Source: Larix kaempferi (lineage: Eukaryota > Streptophyta > Pinopsida > Pinales > Pinaceae). Taken from it: DNA of 64,000 bases. The notes below the pieces were generated by a model. The model saw only the letters and a program-made list of their open reading frames with translations. It was not told where the DNA came from and searched no databases. Location: NCBI GenBank assembly GCA_027924585.1, contig BSBM01000826.1:13237501-13301500 (forward strand). Direction: 5' to 3'. Shown piece by piece: positions 25,014 to 36,534 of the stretch (positions are counted from its first letter, which is position 1; the number at the start of each line of letters is the position of its first letter). The translations under genes and the position numbers were made by a program.

Positions 25014-26354
25014 TGTAATATCCCCATTTTGACCCTTATAATATTTTGGGCTATAATGTAAATATTGTATGCATATTATGTACGGTTCCTAGCGTGGAGC
25101 TCAAGGCCAAGGCCCCGCTAGTGAACGCTCGACCTTGAAGAGGAAATTATTGGATATAAGCTACGCTTGTGCTAGTGAACCATGGGGATTGTAAATATGC
25201 ATTTTAATATAAATCCCACAACTAGCTATGCAATGCAACAAGAGATGGGGGCATGACGTTTACAAGGAAATTGGGAGGTAAATATTCAAACCCTTGGAGC
25301 CAAACAATTTAAGCCAAGTGTCAATGAGAGAACCCATAAACCCTCAGCTACCCATGTTTGACTTTTGTACCCAATCATTCATTTCTCCCAAGAATTGGTT
25401 GAATTAGTTAATGCCCTGGGGAATGGGAGGTATGGCTGTCCAAATTTGAGTATGGGTTAGCCACCCTTCATGGAAAAATGTGTTTTGCTTCTTGGGCAAG
25501 AAAAGAGCCATGATTTGCTTCCCAAGCCATTACCCATCAACCAGTTTTTCCTCTCTCACGTTTTTGGAGCTACCTGGGCGTTTTCCAGCCACATTCTCTT
25601 GTTTTTCTTGGTTCTCTAGCTGGGGAAAGGGCGTTTTTGTGTTGCAGAGCTGTTGGAAGAAGAGGGAGTTCGATTTGGGGTTTCATTGAGGCTGTTTTGG
25701 CCATTTGAAATGCTCATAACCTGTGGGAGAAATTGGGTTTTCTCCCTGTGGTTGAATTCCTCTTTCCACAGTCCGTTTTGGTGTGCCCACGTTTTGGGGA
25801 AAACCCATAGACCCTATTCTGTAAATCCCATTGTTGAATTGTGTATCCATGCCCAATTTGAGTTGCTGTGTGTAAAAGAATGTTGGGGTTGAGATGGGTA
25901 TCCATTGCTTTGGGTTGTGCTGAGCTTGAGAGACCCCTTTTCCTTGTAGATATCATGCCCATCTCGGGGGTGGTCTATGAGTTCTGAAATAATACAGGCT
26001 GGGTAGAGACCTATGGTTGGGTTGAACGTTGCAGCAACATAGCTAGTTGCTTGGAACAACATTGCAGTGAGATAAGTATATTCTCTTATGTGTAATTACT
26101 TCTGCACTGTTTTAATTAATGGATGGTTGTTCTTGTTATGTTATGACGGATGCATGTGAAAGGTGTTTGGATGATATTTATTCCACTGTGCACATTTGAT
26201 TTGAATTGCATCTGCACACATATGCATTTTATTTGCAATGCCAATTGATTATATTTATACCATGAAGGTTGAAATGGGCTAGGTTTTATAAAAGCCCAGA
26301 TTTTAGTGCCATGATCCCTCCCTTGCATTGGGTCGACGGGAAGGGGATCTTACA
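25014..26354 (+). repeat. Array LTR 9
   Basis: Right outer LTR, ending ATCTTACA and followed directly by the right target duplication ATGAA (26355-26359). No spacer or primer site follows, as expected for the 3' LTR of the whole structure. Confidence 0.88.
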
Positions 26355-26359
26355 ATGAA

Positions 26360-29300
26360 CCCTAATCGTTAATCGTTTGTTGTACTAGCGACATTTTAAG
26401 AAGATGGTTTGTAAATCGACGAGGTGATCGACTTGCTTCTTGGATTTGGCTATGAGGTCATCAAGTAAGGCTAGGATAATCTACGTTAAATAATTGAAAA
26501 TGTAAGACATGGCTTGTTGGAAGGTAGGGTCAGCATTGTTTAAGCCAATGGGCATGATGCGATAGGAAAATGTGCCCTAAGGTGTCGTGGATTTTTTTTT
26601 TTACCGATCATGTTGATAGATTTGTATTTGATGGTAGCTAGAGAATCCATCCATAAAGGATAGGATTTCATGGCCATTGCAGGAGTTGACTATTTGGTCA
26701 ATGAAGGGTGTGGGAAAGTTGTTCTTGGAACAATACTGGTTGGGATATCTAAAGTCTATGAAGACTCATATGGTTCCTTGCATTTTGATGATAGGTACAT
26801 AGTTTGATACCCAGGATGTATAAGCAATGAGAAAGATGAATACAACTTGGTGGAGTTTTTCGATTTCAGCCTTGATGGTTGGTGCCTTAGATGGGTTGAT
26901 AGGTCATTGCTTCTGCTATAATAGTGATGCATTGGGCCATGTGTCAATGTGGTGTTCAACAATGGCAGGATCAAGGCTAGGAAATTTTGTGTATGACCAA
27001 GAAAAAACATTTCTAAAGTCTTTGAATAGTGTTTTGTAAGAAATGACTTCTTGTGGTGAAAAAGATGCTCTGAAAGAAATGTTTTCGACTATGCCAGGGG
27101 TGTCAAAGGTATCTACTTGGATTGTGGTTGAGATATTATCCATGTTTCCTTCTTCGAAAGCATCCATATATAGAATGGATTTCTTGAACCAATCAACATG
27201 ATTATGGGGAATGAAGTATTTTGATTCAATGGTAGACTACCGGGCCATCATTGGATTGGTGCCCATGTCACAAGGTAAAATGGAGGATCGATGATGGACG
27301 TCTTCCCATGGTAGTTCATGAATGTTTAGGGGATTTAAACTCTCTTCATAGGAAGAGAATAAGTGGCTAGATAAATCAGCACGAGATCCTCATTCGACAA
27401 TGATTATAGTCAAGTCATCCAAGGGGGGCTCATTATGGATGGGAGAGCTTTTGTCAGAGTTAGATGAGCTTGTGTCGTCTACTTCGATAAGTGTAGTAAT
27501 TGGTAATGGCTTGGGTTTGTCTACTAAAACTGATAATGGGTTGTTGTTGGTAGGAGATGGGACTAGTGATGATGCTAGATAGAGGATATCAACACGATTG
27601 ATGGTATCGTGTGGTTGGGGTAATATCTCCTATTGAGGCAAGAGTGTTGGGTTTGGCATGGGGGGAGGAGGATTTTATTTTAGTCGCATTTATTCTAAGC
27701 ATATGGATCATTTTGCACGCGGGATGGAGCACGAAAATGAGTAATGGGTAAACAACTCACACGATCGACATCGATGAATGGAACAATCACAGTTGAGCAT
27801 ATGGGTTGGGCTTAGTGGACTTGAGGTGCGGTTAGGTGGGACCATGTCTATAGTGGATGGAATCATATGGGTGCGGTTCCCACATGATGAACACTCACCA
27901 TGCTCTTCCTTTGGTCGTTCTGATGTAGTGACAACATTGATGGAAGTGATTCCTTGGGAAACTGGTTAATGTCGTTCAACCATAGGGTGTGTGAGGAAAA
28001 TGGTTACCAAGGTGTCTCGAAATAGAGGGAGTTTGGGAAAGTGATGTGTATAATGACAAAATTGAGAACAAATTGTGCAAGCATGATTGGTGCACAATGG
28101 ATTGGTCTTGAGTTCTGGTATTGGCTATAGAAGACATGGATATCTTTCCCCTTGCTAAAGTGTTGGTGGCATGCATGCACTAACATGTGTGTTGAGCAAA
28201 TTCCCAAGCTCCGACAATGCGGGGCATAGGTTTGTAGTATGTCCCAATCTACCGGACAAAGCACAAGGTTGGTTGAATTTGGGGGAAAGGGTAGGATTTG
28301 GTGCAACAAGGTATTTCAAATTTGGCTTCTTAATACCCTCGATGTTGGGTTTTGTTATGACTGGTGGTGTCTTTGTCATTGGTGGAACTAGAATTGCGGG
28401 TGGTACTGATGGTACTCTTGTGGGTGATACCACAACGAAATTATATTGGGATATTGGATTTGGTACCATTTCTGGATAAGGTGGTGTTAGGTACCACACT
28501 GGTAATCCTAAAGTAAGCCCAGGTAATGTGAGTTGTGCCATCAATGGGTTCCTTGCACTCCCGTGGGGGGAAACAATAAAGGGATATTGAATACATGTGG
28601 AACTGATGGAGTTATGATTTGCTCCGCGCCATGACTAATTTCAAGAGTTGATGTTGGTGCAGAGGGGGATTGTGACTTGTCTTCGAAGGTGAGGATAGTG
28701 CACACAAGACCATTTGTGGATGCTAGGATAACTAATGGAGGGCCATATTATGCCCCCAATAATGTGGAATATTTATAAATTCCCATACCTATATTGACAT
28801 ATGGTGAGGGAGTGGATGATCCTATGGTGGGTAGGATGTTGTCAAGGTTTGCCTTGGGATGAGGGTCATAGTAATTCAACTGGTCAAGGGTGATGATTTT
28901 CCCATTGCGGGGAAACATCATGATGAAAAAAACTAATGAAGCTATTTCCTTCATGGCATACATGTAACTATGTCCCAAAAAAATATTGTAGTCAAGTTGA
29001 GCGTCGACTACTACGATATCTAAGAGTACCATTTTGCTACCTAGCTCAATGGGGACGTTCTAGTCACAAAGCTAGTGGTTTTGATGGTCTCCCATCATAA
29101 AAATAGAGGGAAAGAGATGAGGGGATTAAGTCTAGTGATCCTATATGCTTCTAGACATGGGTAAACATCACACAAATAGATGCTCCTTCATCGACTATGC
29201 ATCGATGAACGATTATGTTCATGATGGTGATTGGGATCTAGAAAGCGACTAACGAGGGTAGTCACAACTCACCTTTGTCTAGGTCGAAGGTCATTAAGCG

Positions 29301-30949
29301 TGAATTGGAAGGGTCAATTGCTCCTGATGCGCTAATGACTTCCTTCTTTTTAGAAGGGCATGACTGGAGGACTTGTAATGTTGACATGGGGGTGGGAGAC
29401 CGGGTCAAATCAGTCACAATTTTGTAATTGTGTGCAACTTTCATATGTGGGTTTTGGGCCACTCGTCGAAGCAGTGTCTTAGGAATCCAACTGATTTGAT
29501 CATTGTTTTTATGGAGTATTTGCAGAGGACCACTAAAGTTAGCAGGAACATCCTCCCTCTGTGGAAGGTCAGGAGTTCCATAACCCTTATTGTGGGTCTG
29601 AATATTGATATCAATCATGTTCATGTAGATGTTTTGGAAGGTTCAATCGCCTGGTGGGCGAGGTTCCTATTGTTGAAGGACCAATCCTTGATTGGAAAAG
29701 GTTGATGTAACAAAACCTGTTGAGGTTGTGGGGCATTTGGTGATTGAGGAGGATTGGCCTTATCCTTTTTCCTTGCCTCAACCAATTGTTGACATTTTGG
29801 TATCAACAAACAATGATGAGTGTAATGCCCATATTCTCCGCACACAAAGAAAGGAAATTTTGTTTAGAGTTTGGTGTTCTTTCCTTATTTAGGGGAATGT
29901 TAGTCCCCTCGTTTGGGTTTCCCAATTTATCATTCTATTGTGGAGGGGGATTGTGCCCTGCCCTTATTGTTGGTTCTGCTTATTATTCCCTTTCTCCTTC
30001 CCTTGATTTTGAGGATTCAAGGGATTAGCCGCATTCAAATACTCAAAACACTAAGTTTGTTGTCTGGGAGAAGGTTGTACTAGATTGACCCCAACTTGAG
30101 GCATGGGGAGAGAACTAGGTGGACTAGGAGGTGAGAAATATGGATTGTAGATGGGTGCATGTAGGTATGGGTCAAGGGATCCATCTGGAGTGAATGTAGG
30201 AGATGGAGGCAACACTTAAGGTGGTGGAACAAGAGGTGCTTGACTGGAATTGGGATACATTGGACTGTATGGTCCATACATCAGCTGTCTAAATGGAGGA
30301 GCTGAAACAATTGTAGGATACATTGATGTAAGAGGTGTTGGTGGGTACTGGTGTGCCACATTGTATGGCATAAGAGTTGGTGGTTGGGGAGCATTTCCCT
30401 GCTAGGAAATAGTTCCAATAAGCTCGTCAGTAGGATGTGATGTGCCTGGAGGGGCTAGGTTTAGATAATGATGTTGCGGGGCATCGGGAAGGATGGTATA
30501 CAAATACCCAGACTGTGCATAGATTAAATTGAAATGTCAATCCTTGAGGATGGCCTCTTCTTATGTTTTGAATAATGTGGTTGCCACATCCTTTCTGATC
30601 ATTGGTTGGAGTTATTTGAGGAACCAATCTAACAAGAATTATCGTTATATTTCTATCTTACACAATGTACTGAATCTACACCACTTGTGGATATGATCCA
30701 CGATGTGAGTTGAGGTATTATGTCAAAATTTTGTTAGAATTTTGAGCCCTAAATCATGGCATATGGGTAAATGAAAATATGTGAGGAAGGTGGTAGTAAT
30801 GGAGTCAAAGGTGGAGTAAGTCCTAGATGATAGACTGACATACCATTTGGTTGCTATACCTGTAAGGTTTATCCAAAAAAATTGAAGATTAATGGTGTCT
30901 TTGATAATGCTATTAGATTAGCACCATAGGTGAAATGACATCACATAGT
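26360..30949 (-). pseudogene. Decayed Ty3 Tat/Ogre-like gag-pol, minus strand (downstream part)
   Basis: Read on the minus strand from 30949 downward: the gag capsid continues (NYVMSFHLWC, then KWYVSLSS and HIVDHIHKW, about 30949-30700); a CCHC-like knuckle CGEYGHYTHHC near 29815-29850 lacks its first Cys; protease-region signatures ASGAIDPSNSRLMTFD (about 29280-29350) and VVVDAQLDYNIFLGHSYMYA (about 28980-29020) follow. The RT-proximal block DFRNVFSWSYTKFPSLDP lies near 26960-27020, and RT remnants SFMDGFSSYHQI and FSYRIMPIGLNNADPTFQQA continue to about 26400. Many stops and frameshifts show old decay. RNase H and integrase are missing; the copy seems truncated near the right edge of the LTR array. 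An Athila-like origin is a less likely alternative. Confidence 0.7.
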
Positions 30950-30954
30950 TTACT

Positions 30955-32599
30955 TGTAATATCCCGATTTTGACCCTATTGCATTAAAATTGTAAATGAT
31001 GTAAATATTGTTATTAATCATGGTGAGGAGCTCAAGGCCAAGGCCTCACCATCGATTTAGCGTTTCATGTATCGAGAATTAAAATAGATGCATAAGGTTC
31101 TTGTACTGGGCATGCACAATGTAAATTAATACATCATGTAAATACGAATTTTAATGAAATACCCACAACTAGCTATGCAATGCAACAGAGAGATGGGGGG
31201 CATGATTTTTATAAGGAATAGGGAGGGAAATTATTCAAAACCTTGAGCCAATAGTGTTAACCCATGTGTCAATGAGAAAACCCATAAACCCTCAACTACC
31301 CATTTTGGCTTATGTACCCAATCATTAAATTCTTCCAAGAGTTGGTTGAGGCAGTTAATGCCTTGGGGATGGGGAGATATGGCAGTCAATTTCGTGTATG
31401 GGCAAGCCATCAATCTGGAAAAATCATATTTTTGCTTCATGGGCAAAAAAACACCCAGAAAATTGTGCCCAAAGCCATTATGAACCCATGGACTTTGCTC
31501 TCTTAGGCAGTCTGAACTAGCTGGGATTTCCCCATCACGTTTTTCATCAGTTTTCCTGCATTTTTCCATGGCTGGGAGCTCATTTTTGTGATATACAGTG
31601 GCTGGGAGAGGAGGACCACGATTTGGGGCTGATATGGAGGTCATTTTTGCCCCAGAATGTCTAGGGACGTTTTTCTGAAAACGGATTGGCTTCCCAGGGT
31701 TGTTCCCCATTTTTTTTTTCCATTTCGTTTTGGTTGCCCACGTTTTCTTTTCTGAACTGGTAGAAACCCCAACTTTGGGAATCTCACTGCAAAAAGGTTT
31801 CTTCATGCCCAACACTTATACTTTTGCTGTTATGTGCATCCATCCCTATTTTGGTTTGAACCTGTGAGCAAGAAATTTGGAGTAGTAGTGGACAGAATTG
31901 GCTTGATAAACCTAGTGGGGAAAATAACCTCTCATGAAGATCAAGAGAGCTGTCTACTCTTCTATGCACACCTTAGACACTCTAGATTGGAAGGTACGTC
32001 CCGAGGGACTGTGTATTGGTGAAGGGAATACTTCCTTGAGTGGGGTGTGTAGGCATTGTGGGTGCCAAGCTAGATAGATCTTGTAGAGGCATCCATGGCT
32101 CTGTGCTTGAGCTCACTAGCTTAGCAATTATTCCTTTCCATTTCCTAGCATCCTGATAAACCCAATTGCAGATTGGCTTGGCTCATTTTGGTGTATGTTT
32201 GGCTATGTGTGAGTCTGTTGTTCCCTGGTTCCTTGTAGAAATCATGCCCAGCTCGGGGGTGGCAGTTGTATCAAGAGATTGAAAAGCACAATTGGCCTAT
32301 GGTTGGGTGGAACGTTGCAGATGCATAGCTGGTTGCTCAGGGACTACTTTGTTTCAAGATAAGTACTCTCATGTGTTAATTCTGTACTGTTTTAATTGAT
32401 GAATGACATGAATATCTTGAATGTGTGATAGTTGTGTAATAGAATTTAATTCTGCCGTGTTTTCAAATATTTATGCATTTGCATATGTCCATCTTCATTT
32501 TATATGAATGTTTGTTTTACTTAATGGATATGGGGCTAGATGTCCCGGAATTAGAGTGATGTTCTCTCCCATGATGATATGATGGGAGGGGTCTTGACA
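30955..32599 (+). repeat. Chromovirus 5' LTR
   Basis: Starts TGTAATATCCCG and ends GGGTCTTGACA (1,645 bp). Blocks such as GAGCTCAAGGCCAAGGCC and ATGGTTGGGTGGAACGTTGC are shared with the array LTRs at 12043-26354. Confidence 0.9.
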
Positions 32600-32602
32600 G
32601 AT

Positions 32603-32614
32603 TGGTATCAGAGC
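32603..32614 (+). other. Chromovirus primer binding site
   Basis: TGGTATCAGAGC, three bases after the 5' LTR. It complements the 3' end of initiator-Met tRNA, the usual primer for minus-strand synthesis in plant chromoviruses. Confidence 0.9.
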
Positions 32615-32825
32615 CATAGGCTACAACATTGGGCCTCTATGGGCCAAGTATGATCACAGTTACAAGGGAAGATTCCCTTCTAAACAGCACAGATTACCAT
32701 GTTGGGCCTCAACAGGCTAAGGTTGAATAGTTTGCAGAGGAAAAAGTCACCTCCCGTTGAGCAATAATCATCACAGAAAGAAAGGAAAAATTTTGAATTT
32801 TTCTAACTGTTTTTCTGTGTTTCTG

Positions 32826-33480
32826 CTAAGGCTGCGGCGACGAAAGTTAGGCTAACTTTTTGCGTGCGCGGCGGCGAAAGTTAGGCTAACTTTCTGCGTG
32901 CACGGTGGTGAAAGTTAGGATAACTTTCTACACGCGTGGCGGCGAAAGTTAGACTAATTTTTCTACGACGCGGTTGGTGGGTTTAGCGCTAACTTTTGTG
33001 ACTTTGCCGGCAATTTTAGCGTTAAGTTTTGCGACGCGCGGTGGCGGAAATAACCTTAACACCCGCGACAATTTTAAGGATAAAGTCTGCGATGTGCACA
33101 TTGCGCGGCGGCGGAAATAACCTTAACACCCGTGGCAATTTTAAGGATAAAGTCTGGGACGTGCGCGGTGTGCGGCGGCGGAAATAACCTTAACACCTGC
33201 GGTAGTTTTAAGGATAAAGTCTGCGATGTGTGCGGTGCGCGGCGGCGGAAATAACCTTAACACCCGCTACAATTTTAATGATAAAGTCTGTGACGTGCGC
33301 GGTGTGCGGCGGCGGAAATAACCTTAACACCCACAACAATTTTAAGGATAAAATCTGCGATGTGCGGTAGCATATTTTAGCTTAAAATTCTATGACACGG
33401 GCGACACTTTTTAAAGCTAAATTTCCACGACAATGGCGGCCATTTTAACCTTAATAATTGCGCCAAATGGGAAAAGTCTA
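32826..33480 (+). repeat. Chromovirus leader: hairpin repeats and 67-bp tandem repeats
   Basis: About 32826-33000 holds four ~37-bp units around AAAGTTAGGCTAACTTT, whose halves AAAGTTAG and CTAACTTT can pair. Then 33036-33370 holds exactly five 67-bp units (starting 33036, 33103, 33170, 33237, 33304) containing GGAAATAACCTTAACACC. The units alternate GC-rich GCGCGGCGGCGG with AT-rich sequence and contain many CpG sites. It lies between primer site and gag ATG, so it is untranslated leader that may hold packaging or structural signals. Confidence 0.8.
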
Positions 33481-33663
33481 TGATTGCACAAAGTTGTCGA
33501 TATGGGATTTCCCCACATACATGCAAATAATTATAGTATTATAATGCAGCTAACAGTTGTGTTTATAAACACATTTTGCAGAATTATAGTCACATCAAAG
33601 CAACATTCCAGATAAGTGTAGTTGGAAAGTTCTGGTCTTGGTTGGGCCAAGAATATCAACATC

Positions 33664-36005
33664 ATGGATGATGCACATGATCTCTATGATCCTGAGACAG
33701 ATGCCATGGGGGGAAATATACATGTTGATAATGCTGAAACAAAATCCAATGGGAGAAGAAATCGAGAGACTCCCCAAGATATTGCAGCCACCATGAGGAG
33801 CCTAAGGGTGGAGTTGCAAAGCTATAGAGAAGATAATGAAAGGATGATTAAAGCTCAGGAAGAACAAAATCAGTTAAATGTATCCATGTTGCAGAGTTTG
33901 ACAGATATCCAAAGGCAAATAAACTTTGGGCATTAGACATCAAATCCAGAAAAGAGTGGGAGTAGTTCAAGGAGAAATTCCCGCAAGAGGTCCAATATCT
34001 CAAGAAGAGTTTCTAGAGACAGAACCTATACTCCAGAAATCTCTTCTAGTGGATCATCTGACTCCGAAGGATCCATTGAGGGTTCAAGCTCTTCATATCG
34101 CAAGAATAAGAGGAAGAGGCATTACAAGAACAATTCACACGGGGAATTTAAGAAGGCAAAACCTCCTACATTTGATGGAGAGGTAAAGTCTGGTCAAGAA
34201 GCCGAAGCTTGCCTTCTTGGGATGAGAAAGTATTTCCAAGTCCAAGACTACTTTGGAAATATGAAGGCAAGGGTCACCATCTTCAACTTGAATGGAAGAG
34301 CATCTATATGGTGGGAACACATCAGGAAAGTGAAGAAGATCAATGAAAGAAAGATTGTGTGGAAGCAATTCAAGAAATACTTCAAGCAGAAGTACCTCTT
34401 TGATAGGTACTATGATGACAAGATCAAAGAGTTCCATGAGCTGAGATTGGGACAATTGACCATGGAAGAGTATGCAAACAATTTCTTGGAGCTGCTGAGG
34501 TATGTCAGGTATATTCAAGATGACAAGGTGAAAATTCAGCGTTTTCTAAGTGGACTACCTCAGTCATATAAAGATAGAATTGAATTTGATGAGCCTCGAA
34601 CTCTAGAAGAGGCAATAAGGAAGGCCAAGTATTGCTATGATCAAAACAAAAGCAAACTTGATTTCCATAAGGCATGGAAGGACAAGAAAAATGAGAAGTT
34701 TGACCAAAGGAAGAAAGGTTTCAAACCTCCTCATATCAGAAATCAGCAAAGGCAGCCATCACAGGTTGTGACTAAGCCAACTAAGATTATGGGAGACAAG
34801 CCAAGAGATCCAAAGGAGCCAAAAGAACCACTTCAATGTTGGGGTTGTGGAGGAGACCACATGCTTAGGAACTGTCCACATCGGAATGGGAATGCAAATC
34901 AAGTTCACAACATCCAAGGAGTTGAAACTGTGGGTCAAGTGGTGAGGACAATCCCTAGAATCTATGCAGCACTAGATGACCGCCAGGAAGATCATCAATC
35001 AACTATTGTTGAAGTTGAAGGTAAGATTGCCAAGCAATCTGTTTCTATTTTGATTGATCCTGGATCTACTCATAGTTATATCACTCCTAAAATTGGTGAG
35101 ACTTGTGCTTTTAAGAAATCAAAGCATAGTAAATCATGGTTAGTTCAACTAGCCATTGGAACCGAGAGAAAAGTTAGTGAAATTGTAGAGAAATGTCCCT
35201 TAGAGATGGATGGGCTATTCATTTATGCAAATCTGAATGTTTTGCCACTGGGTTCCTATGATATTCTCATTGGAATGGATTGGTTAGAAGCGCACAGGGT
35301 TAAACTTGACTGCTACAATAAAAGTTTTGAATGCATGGACGAAGAGGGAAACCCAAGGGTTGTAAAAGGCATTCCAAAGGTGACTTCTGTTAGGCAGGCT
35401 TCAGCCATGCAGTTGAAGAAGTTATGTATAAAAGGTTGTCAATTGTATGCAACCCATGTTTCGGAGGCAACGAAAAATGAAACTCCTATGTTAGAGGACT
35501 ATCATGTATTGCAGGAATTCAGGGATGTTTTTCCTGATGAGATTCCGGGACTTCCTCCAAAGAGAGACATTGATTTTACAATTGAACTTGTGCCAGGAGC
35601 AGAACCAGTGTCTAAGACACCGTACAGGATGAGTACACCGGAATTGCTACAATTGAAAATGCAATTGCAAGAGTTGTTGGAAAAGAAATATATCAGGCCA
35701 AGTGTGTCCCCATGGGGAGCACCTATTCTATTTGTGAAAAAGAAAGATGGAACACTCAGGCTATGTATTGACTACATGCAGTTGAACAAGGTCACTGTGA
35801 AGAACAAATACCCATTGCCCCGAATTGATGACCTTTTTGATCAAATGAGAAGAGCAAAGGTATTTTCAAAGATCGACTTGAGGTCTGGTTACCATCAGGT
35901 AAGAATCAAAGAGGAAGATATTCATAAGACAACCTTTAGAACAAGGTATGGACACTATGAGTTTGTAGTGGTACCATTTGGTCTCACAAATGCACCAGCT
36001 ACATT
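33664..36005 (+). pseudogene. Chromovirus gag-protease-RT, upstream part
   Basis: ATG at 33664, then a single frame to the copia insertion, broken by one TAG (33934-33936). The order is: N-terminal segment with coiled-coil-like character; a Ser/Arg-rich linker; capsid (about 34150-34650, with WWEHIRKV and [13 protein letters not shown]); a zinc knuckle of C-x2-C-x3-H-x4-C form (34837-34875); aspartic protease with DPG at 35056; RT with the [10 protein letters not shown] block. Frame is lost at 36006 because the copia LTR starts inside the NAPATF motif. DPG in place of DSG at the protease site may be a family variant or a change. Confidence 0.88.
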
Positions 36006-36021
36006 TGTTGATGTATATGTA

Positions 36022-36534
36022 CCATTTGGTTTCTCTCCACAGATTTTGGAAACGCAGTATAGTAGATTGAATCCACTCATCAAGGAGAATCTATCTGTCC
36101 AATCAGAATTCAATTATGAGCATTTTCAGATTTGCCCCTAAAATTTAGGGTTTCCACAAAAATAGGAATTTCTAAAATCTGAAGACATAGCTGGAAGCTC
36201 CTTGGAAAAATCGAAGTTTAGAGCTTTGGATCGAGATTTTTGGCTAGGTAAATCTCCGGGAAACTCAAACCCTAATTCAGGGTTCTCCCAAGTGAACCTG
36301 GGAAGACTAAAAGGCATTTCTGAAGGGTGAAGCTTTGCAGATCTCAAATTTTGAATACACCAAGCTGATCAGATCATCAAGGTGCATCTTTCTATCCTTT
36401 CAGAAAGTTGAAATTCACTTTTTGAATTTTTAGGGTTTTTTCGACAAACCCTAATCCGGGACCAGATCCATTTTTCAACAAAACAAGTGGTAAGACCTAA
36501 ATCTCTTCTATTTCCGTTTGAAGTACTCTTTAAG
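36022..36534 (+). other. Copia leader, 5' part deleted
   Basis: Untranslated sequence between the LTR stub and the gag ATG. No TGGTATCAGAGC-type primer site is visible. It begins abruptly after the LTR stub, which marks one deletion breakpoint. Confidence 0.6.

Larger units (their letters stand above)
12043..26354 (+). mobile_element. Tandem array of nine LTRs and eight short spacers, bounded by one target duplication
   Basis: The array has the form LTR-(spacer-LTR)x8. LTRs are 1,332-1,342 bp, start TGTAATATCC and end ATCTTACA; spacers are 280-283 bp. Each spacer begins three bases after the LTR with a site like TGGTATCAGAGC, complementary to the 3' end of initiator-Met tRNA. The outer flanks are ATGAA on both sides (12038-12042 and 26355-26359), so nine LTRs share one 5-bp duplication. 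This fits one inserted miniature element (TRIM-like, but with long LTRs) amplified by unequal crossing-over. No gag or pol is present. No polypurine tract adjoins any LTR start; the only purine-rich run lies about 75 bp upstream. The LTRs share blocks with the chromovirus LTRs at 30955 and 44822, so the lineage is probably Ty3 chromovirus. Confidence 0.9.

Noticed and set aside
12396-26062. Many repeated 60-100-codon ORFs within the LTR array on both strands
   Set aside because: They recur in each LTR copy, have no family motif, differ in start and stop between units, and sit in LTR sequence; they are by-products of the repeat.
12043-26354. CRISPR-like or centromeric satellite interpretation of the regular repeat-spacer array
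   Set aside because: Unit length, LTR ends, primer sites and a target duplication identify retrotransposon structure; spacers are near-identical, not diverse.
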